From Onishia taeanensis (GTDB lineage: Bacteria; Pseudomonadota; Gammaproteobacteria; Pseudomonadales; Halomonadaceae): DNA of 64,000 nucleotides. This document shows, in pieces, positions 15,755 to 23,465 of this stretch. Made by a program: the position numbers and the translations under genes. Positions within the stretch are counted from its first letter, which is position 1; each line of letters begins with the position of its first letter. The notes beneath the pieces are model-generated. The model saw only the letters and a list, made by a program, of their open reading frames with translations, had not been told where the DNA came from and made no database searches. The stretch is taken from positions 62,001-126,000 of the forward strand of contig NZ_JABVXC010000001.1 in assembly GCF_013349955.1 (NCBI RefSeq), read 5' to 3'.

Positions 15755-17251
15755 TTAGGTGTCCTGCTGGCCACGGTTCACAAAGCTAGCGATCTCGTCG
15801 TCGCGTTCCTGCTGACTTTCACTACCACCCAGGCTGTCACTGTCGAATGAGGGAGCAGAATCATCCGCTTCCGCGACCTCACTATCCCCTTCCGGCTCCA
15901 TGCTCGCGCGGATGGAGGACGCCATGCGGCCACCAGCGGTTTGATTAACCCTGCTCTGAAACTTCCCAGCCATCTTCGACCCAACCCCTTTAGCTAGCTC
16001 GCCAGCCGTTCCAGCACCCAAGGATGCTGCTCGCTTGAATCCGCCACTACCACCAGATCGGGAGCCAGAACCAGCGAAACCAGCCGCCTGCGCAAATGGT
16101 GTGTCACCAGTGTCAGCTCCATCTCCGGTAGAGCTGCTGCCACTCCCACCACCGCTGCTGTCACCTCCAGTGCCAAAGCTCGGCATGTCGGCTCCAGACC
16201 CAGACATATTGGACTGGGCCTTCTCGAAGGCAGCCTTGATGGCGGACCCGCCACCTACTGCATTCGCCGCACCGCCCAACATTGCGCTCCCAGCCATCTT
16301 TCCCGCCGTGAGGGCCATACCTGCCGCTGTCATGGCTGCTCCTACCGCCGCACCGGCACCAAAAGACCCGATGCCCATTGCGCCCACGCTGCCACCCGAC
16401 ACCAGGCCGGAAATCATCGGTGGAATCTTGTTAACCAGAAATAGCAGGATCACCGAAACGACCAGCATCACGACCAACTCCTGAGACGCCATGTTCTCGC
16501 TCATCTGCGAGTAGTAGTGAGTAATAAACTCCCTACCGATGGCGACCAGGAGAACCATTGCCATCAACTGAGCCGCTATGCCGAGAATAGCCTTGTAATA
16601 GTTGATCGCCATATCTGATGTCCAACGGGAGCCGCCAAACCCCAGGAAAAACACTCCCGCATAAAGCAGTATCCAACTGGCGGCTAGCAGCAGGAGCAGG
16701 TTGACGGAGATAATCGCCAACACCAGTAATACGGCCAAGGCCATACCTTCCATCACCAGTGCAGTGACAAACTGTTTCCAGCTCAACTCTGACGTGGCCT
16801 TCACCGTCTGGTCGTACAGTTCAAAACCGATATCGAGGATGCTGGAAGGCCCCAAGTTGTCGTTGGAGAGGCCACCGGCTTGCGCCCCAAGGGCTTGCAA
16901 TGACTGTACGATGGTTCCCGCGATGTTCATGCCCTGAGTTGCGTTCGTCAGCAACCACCAGAAAAAGCCTGTAAAGATGGTGAAACGAACAAGCTCGGCA
17001 AAGAACTCAGCAATGTCGGCCTTGCGCAGCGCCATCATGCCGAACGTCCAGACCATCGAGATCACTACCAGGGTCCAGAACAACCGACTGGCGGCCGCTT
17101 CTATGGCAGGCCCCCACGTTGATGCCGCAGAGTGAAAGCGGTCCAGCACATCATCCATGATATTGCTGCTGGATAGCTCCTGAGCCATTGCGGTATCAGA
17201 CAGCATGACGACGGCCATCACCCCCAAACCACCAAAAACGAATCGTTTCAT
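15755..17251 (-). CDS. trbL: P-type conjugative transfer protein TrbL (VirB6-like)
   Basis: A 498-residue polytopic inner-membrane protein of the mating-pair channel. The ATG at 17251 was chosen because GGGAGGGCG precedes it and it begins a clean signal peptide (MKRFVFGGLGVMAVVMLSDTA); an upstream in-frame start lacks this. Several membrane helices follow (for example LFWTLVVISMVWTFGMMAL and LAVLLVLAIISVNLLLLLA), then a glycine/alanine-rich region (330-350) and a long soluble tail rich in Gly and Ser. Only the trbJKL part of the IncP pore operon is present, so it cannot work without a helper. Confidence 0.9.
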   Translation of the reverse strand: MKRFVFGGLGVMAVVMLSDTAMAQELSSSNIMDDVLDRFHSAASTWGPAIEAAASRLFWTLVVISMVWTFGMMALRKADIAEFFAELVRFTIFTGFFWWLLTNATQGMNIAGTIVQSLQALGAQAGGLSNDNLGPSSILDIGFELYDQTVKATSELSWKQFVTALVMEGMALAVLLVLAIISVNLLLLLAASWILLYAGVFFLGFGGSRWTSDMAINYYKAILGIAAQLMAMVLLVAIGREFITHYYSQMSENMASQELVVMLVVSVILLFLVNKIPPMISGLVSGGSVGAMGIGSFGAGAAVGAAMTAAGMALTAGKMAGSAMLGGAANAVGGGSAIKAAFEKAQSNMSGSGADMPSFGTGGDSSGGGSGSSSTGDGADTGDTPFAQAAGFAGSGSRSGGSGGFKRAASLGAGTAGELAKGVGSKMAGKFQSRVNQTAGGRMASSIRASMEPEGDSEVAEADDSAPSFDSDSLGGSESQQERDDEIASFVNRGQQDT

Positions 17252-17264
17252 GCGACGCCCTCCC

Positions 17265-17495
17265 TCAATATCTATCGGGGGAGCTGGGTTCAAACTCCCA
17301 TTCCCGCATGCGTTGGGCCTTCTCGAACGACCGGCAGGCTTCAGTAAAGGCTTTTCGGTTCGATTCTCGGCTTAGCTCGCTGATAGTCTGCTGAAAGGCA
17401 ACTGGCGCGCACGTGATCGCACTCGCCTCTGGTACCATTTCCTGCTCACAACCTACCAAGGCAACAGCTGCCACAAGTGGGATGATCTTCTTCAT
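17265..17495 (-). CDS. trbK: TrbK-like entry-exclusion lipoprotein
   Basis: A 76-residue lipoprotein. From the ATG at 17495 (preceded by AAGGAGG) the product starts MKKIIPLVAAVALVGCEQE with a lipobox (LVGC). Position between trbJ and trbL and size match TrbK of IncP plasmids, which blocks entry of a second related plasmid. Sequence identity to TrbK is not obvious, so the name rests on context and lipobox. Its C-terminus, RMREWEFEPSSPDRY, echoes that of the preceding TrbJ. Confidence 0.7.
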   Translation of the reverse strand: MKKIIPLVAAVALVGCEQEMVPEASAITCAPVAFQQTISELSRESNRKAFTEACRSFEKAQRMREWEFEPSSPDRY

Positions 17496-17505
17496 CGCGG
17501 CCTCC

Positions 17506-18273
17506 TTAATAGCGATCTGCTGCGCTAGGTTGGTAATTCCAGGTACGCATCTGCCGTTCCCGCGCTTCCCCTCTGGCGTTAGCGTCCAGTTCGGCGGCGA
17601 GACGGGCGGCTTCAGCGTTCTGCTGAGCAATCAGCAAGCTGCGAATTTGCAGGAGTTGGTTAGCCTGGTTACTGGCGAGCTGGTTGGCGTAACCAATGGC
17701 GGCAAGCTGGCCATCCGCGCCCTGGGCGGCGGATTGCAAACGCTCAAGCTGTCGAGCATCAGACGCCAGGTTATCCTGTTGCTGATCCAGCCCTCGGAAG
17801 AGCGCATCGTTGGCCGCTTTTTGCGATTCAGACGCCAGGCGACGGTTTTCATCCATCGCTGCACGTTCGGCATCCGTGCAACCGCCGCCATTGAAGCAGG
17901 GGGAACTCCGGTAATACGCTACGTCCTGGAACTTGCCCAGGTAGGCATCGAGGCTGCCGAGCTGGTTCTGGTAATGCTGAAGCGTATTGGTGGCTTGGAT
18001 CAGATCATTAATCGTGGATTGTGCCCTGTCCCAGATATAGGCCGCTGGAGCCATGGTGTTTTGCAACTGGTTTTCATACTGCTGCAACTGCGTCTGGTAC
18101 TGCTCGATCTGCTTGAGAGTCTGAGAGACGGACTCCATCGCCGTCATAACGTTTTGCTGCAGGTTGGTACCGTCGACGACAGGGATGCCCGCTTGGGCAG
18201 GCATGGAAGCGGTTAACGCCAAGGACATGACCGCGACAGGAATTTTAGCCGCTAAAATTCTTTCTCTTCTCAT
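17506..18273 (-). CDS. trbJ: P-type conjugative transfer protein TrbJ (VirB5-like)
   Basis: A 255-residue exported protein, close to the 258 of RP4 TrbJ. It has a signal peptide ending SMPAQA, then the typical GIPVVDGTNLQQNVMTAMES opening, long glutamine-rich coiled coils (60-130) and a cysteine pair (CFNGGGC). VirB5-like proteins sit at the pilus tip; in IncP plasmids TrbJ acts with TrbK in entry exclusion. A KorB-type operator (18244-18256) overlaps codons 6-10. The ribosome site before the start is weak. Confidence 0.88.
   Translation of the reverse strand: MRRERILAAKIPVAVMSLALTASMPAQAGIPVVDGTNLQQNVMTAMESVSQTLKQIEQYQTQLQQYENQLQNTMAPAAYIWDRAQSTINDLIQATNTLQHYQNQLGSLDAYLGKFQDVAYYRSSPCFNGGGCTDAERAAMDENRRLASESQKAANDALFRGLDQQQDNLASDARQLERLQSAAQGADGQLAAIGYANQLASNQANQLLQIRSLLIAQQNAEAARLAAELDANARGEARERQMRTWNYQPSAADRY
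18244..18256. promoter_or_regulatory. KorB-type operator at trbJ
   Basis: TTTAGCCGCTAAA is an exact match to the IncP KorB operator (TTTAGCSGCTAAA). It lies at the 5' end of trbJ, downstream of a 286-bp gap (18274-18559) that holds no gene and presumably carries the trbJKL promoter. No korB gene is in the window. Confidence 0.72.
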
Positions 18274-18559
18274 GATTGAGTGCTCTTAGCTTCATCGTGA
18301 CTAAGTTGCACTCACCAACCTGTAGCGGCTCGCTCATGAAGATTGCGAGCCACTACCCCTGCCGGAGAACCCAGCGGTGAAGTGTGGACCTCTACAGGGA
18401 TAGCTCGTCACTTACTATCCCGGCGTCCGACCTGCGCGACACCGTCAGAACGCGCGGCCAATGGTTGTTGAACATCGGTGTCATTGTCCTGGGGAACGGT
18501 TAGGCTTCCCAAGGGTTAATCGCATCTACTGTTTGTTGCCGCCTTCCAAAGGGAAAGCA

Positions 18560-20341
18560 CTATAGTGAGCGTCCCTTTTGCTGTCTTTTTGCCCTCTTGG
18601 CGTCCATCTCTGCCCGTAACTTGGCTTTGCGGCGCTCTTGCCCGCTCGGCCCCCGTGGGGGTGGTGTCGGAGTCTTGCCCGCTTGTCCCTCAAGGTGAAG
18701 CACATCGGCCTGGGACAGCGATTGCAGCCGGTTCCGGCGCACCGGGGGTGGCGGCTGACCGATGGGCGGCACTCCCGCCCGTTTGCTTCGGGTCTTGGCC
18801 GAGGCGGTGTTCTCGCCGTTCGCCAAGGCTTGTCGGCGACGTTCCAGCCCGGCGTCCGCAAACCGTATAGGCAACTGCCCATCCGCTGCCGCCTTGATCA
18901 CCCGCGCTTTGAACTCCGGCGAACCGTTCACGGTGATGCGCTCGCCGTAGCGTTCCATCGCCATCCTTAGCGCGTTCTGGATGCCTGCCTGGTCGGACTC
19001 CCTGGACACCTGTAGCCGGTCGCCATCGTCGCGCACGGCGCTGGCTCCGGCCCGGTAAATGATGGTGCCCTTCTTGGTGATGTTGTCGATCACCGGCGCA
19101 TGGCCGGGCTTCGCCTGTCCCTCACCCTTCAAGGTGTTGCCCTTGAGGCCCTGGGCGGCCTCCCTGGCTCGCAAAGCGGCTAGGGCCTCGGTATCGCCCT
19201 GCAGGGCTTCCCGTTTGAGCCAGTCGGCCCATGTGCGGCGCCCGTGGGCTTCATGAATCGCCTGGCGTTCCTCCCGGTACTGCTTCTGGATCGCGTCAAT
19301 GTCGGCTTTCAGGGCGCTGCTGGCCTGCGCATACAGCACCTTCTTGGTCAGCCTGCCGCTGGTGAGCTTGATGGCCGCCCGCCGGGCCTTGCCCTTCTTC
19401 TTGGCGTTCTCAATCCGGCGGTCTTTTTGCCGCCTGACTTTTTCCAGGGCCGCCGTCTTGTTGGCCGCCGCGCTCTGCAGTTCTGATTTGAAGCGGGCGT
19501 AAAGCTCGGTAGTGTTCACGCGCAGCCGTACCGGGTCTTTGCGGTACTGGCGGCGGGGTTTGGCCTGTTGCGCCTGGTCATGCTCGAACGGGCCGAAACG
19601 GGCCTCCAGCTTCGGTTTGGAGAATTCCCGCCCCAAGGTGCTCGCCTTGACCACTGCGTGATCACCCGCCACGATAACCAGCCCATTCCCCCGCGCCCGG
19701 AGTTCCAAGCCGTTGTCACGCATGACCTGGTGCAGTCCGTACCAAGACTGCGCGGCTTTAATGTCCTCCAGGCACTCGCGCTTGATCCAGCCGATCAGAC
19801 TTTCAATACCGGCATGACGCTCCATGTCGGCCGCTCGGGCCTCGGCTCCGCGTCGGCGCGGCATGTGGTTGTCCTGCTGCAACCCGTAATCCCGTTCCAT
19901 GACCTCGCATAACTCGGCCAGGGTCTGGTGTGGGTAGTAGGGTTCGTGGATGATGTTGCGCGTGGGGTGGATCTTGTTGACGGCGATATGGATGTGCAGG
20001 TTGTCGGTATCGTTGTGAACGGCGCTAATGCGCTGATGCTCTCCAAAGCCCAGCCCCTTGCAAATACGGTCCTCGATGGCCACCAGGATATCGGCCTCAA
20101 CCTGTTCCCCAGCCCGGAAGCTGACAATCAAGTGATAGGTCTTGTCGCTCTTCGCTCGGGTATTACCGAACTGGGTCGCTAGTACCTCGCTGACGGCATC
20201 CTGGACCGAATACGCCACGCAGTTGGTCAGCCGTACCGCGCCAAGACGGTGCTCCTTGCTTTGCTCGTCGGTGATGTAATTCACCAGACCAGCAAAGTCT
20301 GACTTGCCCAGGGAGCGCATGGGGACGTGTTTGGCGATCAT
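18560..20341 (-). CDS. traI: IncP-type relaxase TraI (MOBP)
   Basis: A 593-residue relaxase that nicks oriT and leads the strand into the recipient. The N-terminus MIAKHVPMRSLGKSDF is nearly that of RP4 TraI. Tyr22 (LVNYITDEQ) is the nicking tyrosine, and H109...HIH (His116, His118, in NLHIHIAVNK) forms the metal triad. A helical middle is followed by an LPD7-like segment (MERYGERITVNGSPEFKARV, about 455-475) and a basic tail. The ATG at 20341 was preferred to a GTG at 20356 on homology. It is shorter than RP4 TraI (732), lacking much of the C-terminal part. It lies downstream of traJ with a KorB-type operator between them. Confidence 0.93.
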   Translation of the reverse strand: MIAKHVPMRSLGKSDFAGLVNYITDEQSKEHRLGAVRLTNCVAYSVQDAVSEVLATQFGNTRAKSDKTYHLIVSFRAGEQVEADILVAIEDRICKGLGFGEHQRISAVHNDTDNLHIHIAVNKIHPTRNIIHEPYYPHQTLAELCEVMERDYGLQQDNHMPRRRGAEARAADMERHAGIESLIGWIKRECLEDIKAAQSWYGLHQVMRDNGLELRARGNGLVIVAGDHAVVKASTLGREFSKPKLEARFGPFEHDQAQQAKPRRQYRKDPVRLRVNTTELYARFKSELQSAAANKTAALEKVRRQKDRRIENAKKKGKARRAAIKLTSGRLTKKVLYAQASSALKADIDAIQKQYREERQAIHEAHGRRTWADWLKREALQGDTEALAALRAREAAQGLKGNTLKGEGQAKPGHAPVIDNITKKGTIIYRAGASAVRDDGDRLQVSRESDQAGIQNALRMAMERYGERITVNGSPEFKARVIKAAADGQLPIRFADAGLERRRQALANGENTASAKTRSKRAGVPPIGQPPPPVRRNRLQSLSQADVLHLEGQAGKTPTPPPRGPSGQERRKAKLRAEMDAKRAKRQQKGRSL

Positions 20342-20358
20342 GAGTGCCAGCCCCACAT

Positions 20359-20371
20359 TTTAGCAGCTAAA
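20359..20371. promoter_or_regulatory. KorB-type operator between traJ and traI
   Basis: TTTAGCAGCTAAA, same arms as the IncP KorB operator with A at the centre, extended by one T/A pair on each side. It lies 18 bases upstream of the traI ATG. Confidence 0.62.
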
Positions 20372-20375
20372 AAAA

Positions 20376-20747
20376 TCACGACCTGGCCCTTGGCTGCACC
20401 ACGGATTTCAACACCTGACTCATTTCCTCCTGAGTGGCTTCGATCCTTCCAAGCAGGCTAAGGATGGTAGCCGCCCCGAAGTGAGCCGTTCTCACGTCAT
20501 CTGTCAGCCAGAGCTTGAGCAAGCCCCCTAAACGCCCCAAGTCACCATTTACACGAACCAGCTCGCGGACATACTCGTAGTCCATAACGCCACTGACCTG
20601 ATAGCCCTGCCCCACTTCCCGCAGATAACAAGCAACGCTTAGCCCTGCCTGCCTGGCGTTGGACTCAATCAGTTCTCTCTCTTCCGGAAGGCAGTACACC
20701 TTGAGCGGAGTGCTGTTCTTCCGTGTCACTCTTTGCTTCTCACTCAT
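20376..20747 (-). CDS. traJ: Relaxosome protein TraJ (IncP type)
   Basis: A 123-residue ribbon-helix-helix protein, exactly the length of RP4 TraJ. It carries its most conserved blocks: PLKVYCLPEERELIE, YVRELVRVNGDLGRLGGLLK and LWLTDDVRTAHFG. TraJ binds the oriT inverted repeat and recruits TraI. The ATG at 20747 is preceded by TAGGAG; the longer frame upstream would read through oriT and is not credible. Confidence 0.93.
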   Translation of the reverse strand: MSEKQRVTRKNSTPLKVYCLPEERELIESNARQAGLSVACYLREVGQGYQVSGVMDYEYVRELVRVNGDLGRLGGLLKLWLTDDVRTAHFGAATILSLLGRIEATQEEMSQVLKSVVQPRARS

Positions 20748-20776
20748 GCCAGCTCCTATCTCAGATGCCATGCTTT

Positions 20777-20880
20777 GCAGAGCAGGATTTCCGTTGAGCA
20801 CCGCAGGTGCGAATAAGGACCAGTGAAGAGGAACACCACGCTTGCGGGGTGGGACTACTTCACACATCCTGCCCGCACTT
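20777..20880 (-). other. oriT: oriT, RP4/IncP type
   Basis: The segment upstream of traJ follows the RP4 oriT step by step: GCAGAGCAGGATTTCCGTTG, CACCGCAGGTGCGAATAAGG, CAGTGAAGAGGAACACC, a TraJ-type inverted repeat, then CTACTTCACACATCCTGCCC. The predicted nick is between 20871 and 20872 (CATCCTG/C, the MOBP nick consensus). In RP4 traK lies on the opposite side of oriT; here no traK is seen. The gap 20748-21180 otherwise contains only two iterons. Confidence 0.9.
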
Positions 20881-21125
20881 CAGCGTTGATTTTTGTAGGT
20901 ACGCCATGTGCAAAGCATCGCTATTTCTCTGCATTTCGTTGCACGGATCTGTTTTTTCCTGTGCATTCGTGAAAAACAGCCCCGAACTCTGATGAAGTCG
21001 ATACTTGCGGCGATAATGCAGCACTCCAGAAGCGGTAAAACAGCGATCTAACAGTGAATTACCCATAGCGGTGTCCTTGCGCTTTCCACATTGAAATACA
21101 CAGATTTCCACGCGGTTTCCGCACT

Positions 21126-21172
21126 GCCCCTCAAATGTCAATGAATCAGAAGCGCTGCCCCTCAAGTGTCAA
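21126..21172 (-). repeat. Two RK2-type iterons
   Basis: On the minus strand, TTGACATTTGAGGGGC (21126-21141) and TTGACACTTGAGGGGC (21157-21172). Both agree with iterons of the RK2 (IncP) vegetative origin as I remember them; these are bound by TrfA. They lie just downstream of the P-like replication gene. No trfA gene is present in the window. Confidence 0.72.
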
Positions 21173-21180
21173 TGAAACAC

Positions 21181-21939
21181 TCAAGTCTTGCCGACCGCGT
21201 TGCGTAGAGCCGTAAGCCCATGCGCGGAACTCATTCGATGAGGAAGACCCGCAGCCTTGACCGCTCGATTCGCAGCCTCGTGTCCGGCCCGCTCTGCCAG
21301 ATCGGCGGGGCTACGATTGCGGTCATTCTCCAGCAGTGCATAGGCCACCAGTTGTTCTCCATTAATCAACCGATTGACCAAGGCTCCATACTCCAGGGTG
21401 AAGTGACGTTCGAGACGTGACCAAGCCGACAACGCCGTGTTATGCGTAAGCTCCCACCAGCCAACGGCGCTACCCGCCATCCTCACGGCTTCATGGCTCC
21501 AGTGCCATTGGGTCGGTTCATGAGCATGGGCGCATACCTCACGCCACGCCTCCTCCAGACCAGGCATACCAAAGTCCTCTGGGCGCGGCTCGCAGAGAAC
21601 CGCGAATGCAGCAGGTTGCGGTGGCCAGGATTCGTTACCCATCCGCGTTGCTTCCTGCACCCCCTCACGACAGCGTTGGATCCCCAGCTCCAGGTGTCGA
21701 CGAGTCAGGAAAGCCAGCTCAGCCATCCAGACACCTGATTCATCGAAGGCCCCCCACTGGCTCGTGAACTTCCATCCGTACAGCACACCCAGAGCATCAA
21801 ACAACTGATCCACATCAGCTTCTCCGATCAGCGGGCTAGTCTTCGTCGATGATTCCCCCACTCTGTTGAGCTTTGGCGCGTGCTCGTGCTTCTGCAGCGG
21901 TAACACGGCGAGATGGAGTGCGTTGGCGGCGATGTCCAT
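21181..21939 (-). CDS. Phage lambda P-like replication protein (helicase loader type)
   Basis: A 252-residue protein. The block LGVLYGWKFTSQWGAFDESG, ELGIQRCREGV, SWPPQPAAFAVLCEP and TQWHWSHEAVRMAGSAVGWWEL has the pattern of replication P family proteins (F-x2-W... W-P-P-x-P-x-F-x2-L-C). These bring the replicative helicase to the origin. I chose the ATG at 21939 because CCGGAGGA stands 7 bases before it; it overlaps the preceding gene by 104 bp in another frame. Together with that gene it forms an O/P-like initiation pair. Confidence 0.68.
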   Translation of the reverse strand: MDIAANALHLAVLPLQKHEHAPKLNRVGESSTKTSPLIGEADVDQLFDALGVLYGWKFTSQWGAFDESGVWMAELAFLTRRHLELGIQRCREGVQEATRMGNESWPPQPAAFAVLCEPRPEDFGMPGLEEAWREVCAHAHEPTQWHWSHEAVRMAGSAVGWWELTHNTALSAWSRLERHFTLEYGALVNRLINGEQLVAYALLENDRNRSPADLAERAGHEAANRAVKAAGLPHRMSSAHGLTALRNAVGKT

Positions 21940-22705
21940 TAGCGAGTCCTCCGGTAGTGGACTGAGCTGCGAGCACATCTTTGCGCAGCCAGTCGGCAAG
22001 CTTGGTATGCCAGGCAGCCGTGCTGGCCGTGCGGCCAGTATCAGCATGGTGGGCCGTGAACTTGGCGAGCTGGTGTTGCTCGGGAGCCAGGTCAGCCGAG
22101 AGACCTGCTCGCAAACAAGCCATAGACAGCTCAGTAGAGTCCGGCCTCCATTCGAGGGTCATGGGAAAGCGATCCGGACACATTGAGATGGCTGACGAAG
22201 ATTCTTGAAGAGAAACTGCGTTACTGTTCTGATCCGCTCGACCAAGCATCGGCTCTCCCGCCTGAGAGTGAGAGAGGTTCATTGATGGTTCATTGGTGGT
22301 TAGGGGGACACCAGATGTCCAGGGGCCCTGGTCACCAGGTGTCCGGGGGCCCCGGACTCCATGTCCATGGGGGGTGGACTCGGTGTCCAGGGGGGTGTAA
22401 GTCCTCTCCGCGACTCGATTTGCCAGTCTCAGTTGATACAGGTTGCTGGTCTGCCCCGCCGCATTCCGACGAGGCTGAATGCTGAGTAACTGATACTCTT
22501 CGAACTCACGCAACCAACGGCGAACGCTCTTGGTACTGGACTCACAGCGGCGTGCCAGAGTGGAGATGGCTGGCCAACACACCCCTTCTTCGTTGGCGTT
22601 GTCGCCCAAGGCTACCAACAGCAGGCGACGCCCAGCCTTGTTGTCACGCTCGTTCAGGTAGCTCAGTTGGACATCCCATGCCCAGTTCATGGCGACAATA
22701 CTCAC
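21836..22705 (-). CDS. Helix-turn-helix / DnaT-like replication initiator
   Basis: A 289-residue protein. Residues 1-75 carry a winged helix-turn-helix of the HTH_36 type (NEEGVCWPAISTLARRCESS then TKSVRRWLREFEEYQLL) as in phage O-like and plasmid initiators. The C-terminal part has a DnaT-like ssDNA-binding block (LAKFTAHHADTGRTAS and AAWHTKLADWLRK). The start is GTG after GGGGTAAGG; an ATG five codons on is an alternative. The order HTH gene, DnaT-like, P-like, iterons makes a compact replicon. Confidence 0.68.
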   Translation of the reverse strand: MSIVAMNWAWDVQLSYLNERDNKAGRRLLLVALGDNANEEGVCWPAISTLARRCESSTKSVRRWLREFEEYQLLSIQPRRNAAGQTSNLYQLRLANRVAERTYTPLDTESTPHGHGVRGPRTPGDQGPWTSGVPLTTNEPSMNLSHSQAGEPMLGRADQNSNAVSLQESSSAISMCPDRFPMTLEWRPDSTELSMACLRAGLSADLAPEQHQLAKFTAHHADTGRTASTAAWHTKLADWLRKDVLAAQSTTGGLANGHRRQRTPSRRVTAAEARARAKAQQSGGIIDED

Positions 22706-22748
22706 GCCTTACCCCTTCGTATCCGCTTCACTTTGCCGCTCTAACCGC

Positions 22749-22961
22749 TCAGGCTTCATCAATCAGCCCTGCAACGTCGGTTGCACGGAAATAGACACGC
22801 CTTCCAACCTTCCTCTTGGCGGCATTCCATTTCACAGCAAACTCTGACTGGCTCTGCAAAGATATTCGGAGACCATCGGGACTACGCTTCAATAATTCCG
22901 ACAAATCGGTCAGGGAGAGCAATGGCCCATAACGTTCAAGCAACTGTTCTTCGGTTGTCAT
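22749..22961 (-). CDS. Small AlpA-like helix-turn-helix protein
   Basis: A 70-residue protein with a MerR/AlpA-like helix-turn-helix (LLSLTDLSELLKRSPDGLR) and a C-terminal KRKVGRRVYFRATDVAGLID, typical of plasmid-encoded excisionase-like or replication-associated regulators. The ATG at 22961 follows GAGGTGA; an upstream start has no ribosome site. It leads the replication operon and may regulate it, or act as recombination directionality factor for the integrase (inference). Confidence 0.65.
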   Translation of the reverse strand: MTTEEQLLERYGPLLSLTDLSELLKRSPDGLRISLQSQSEFAVKWNAAKRKVGRRVYFRATDVAGLIDEA

Positions 22962-23051
22962 AATCACCTCAAGATAGCGCATAACGAGATTACGCTTTTA
23001 ATATCTACGCCAACTTGCGGTTATTTTCAAGCAATTGATTTAAAAGAAAAA

Positions 23052-23063
23052 GTATAGCTATAC
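23052..23063. promoter_or_regulatory. 12-bp palindrome, KorA-like operator candidate
   Basis: GTATAGCTATAC is a perfect palindrome about 90 bases upstream of the replication operon, in an AT-rich promoter-like stretch. It matches the IncP KorA operator GTTTAGCTAAAC at 10 of 12 positions. Weak evidence on its own; it gains interest from the KorB-type sites nearby. Confidence 0.3.
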
Positions 23064-23165
23064 CTGCCTTAAAAAAGTTCACCTATACTTTCCTAAAAGC
23101 ACTCACATTGATTCAATAAGCACGATATCTTCATATAAAAATTAAGCAGCAGCCTAGGCACTCAC

Positions 23166-23254
23166 GTCCCTCAAGTGTCAATAACCACCCTGGATAAATC
23201 GCCTCACGCACGGGGCTTGGTCAATGCACTTCTTTTCATTGAAACTTGAGGGGC
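23166..23254. repeat. Two further RK2-type iterons (possible oriV)
   Basis: TTGACACTTGAGGGAC on the minus strand (23166-23181) and TTGAAACTTGAGGGGC on the plus strand (23239-23254), each one base off the RK2 iteron. They lie in the 654-bp gene-free region 22962-23615, next to AT-rich DNA (23000-23160), as expected for an origin. That region also holds the palindromes listed separately; no gene is seen in it. Confidence 0.62.
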
Positions 23255-23369
23255 ACTTTTTTACTCAGGCCTCTGGAAGCATAGAGACGTGCGCCGTGTA
23301 CGGGGGAAGACTGGACAGTAAAAAGAAGGGGTGGTGCGGCCATGTTAGGCCGCGCCATATGAGAAAAAA

Positions 23370-23382
23370 TTTAGCTGCTAAA
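23370..23382. promoter_or_regulatory. KorB-type operator near the replication region
   Basis: TTTAGCTGCTAAA, third copy of the KorB-type inverted repeat, here with T at the centre. It is 48 bases from a long palindrome and about 420 bases upstream of the replication operon. Confidence 0.6.
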
Positions 23383-23428
23383 ACCGCATCTCTACAGCCT
23401 TAAGCACGATTCTACTTTTTTGGTTCGG

Positions 23429-23465
23429 TGTAGTATGTTGTAGTATGCTACTACAACATACTACA
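23429..23465. promoter_or_regulatory. Long palindrome of unknown function
   Basis: Fifteen-base arms TGTAGTATGTTGTAG and CTACAACATACTACA are separated by seven bases. The left arm and loop also contain the direct repeat TGTAGTATG. No gene overlaps it. It could be an operator, a parS-like partition site or a recombination site; I cannot decide. Confidence 0.5.

Noticed and set aside
20860..21165. Minus-strand frame of 101 codons upstream of traJ
   Set aside because: It runs through the oriT nick region and the iterons, with no recognisable domain; more likely a by-product of the non-coding region.
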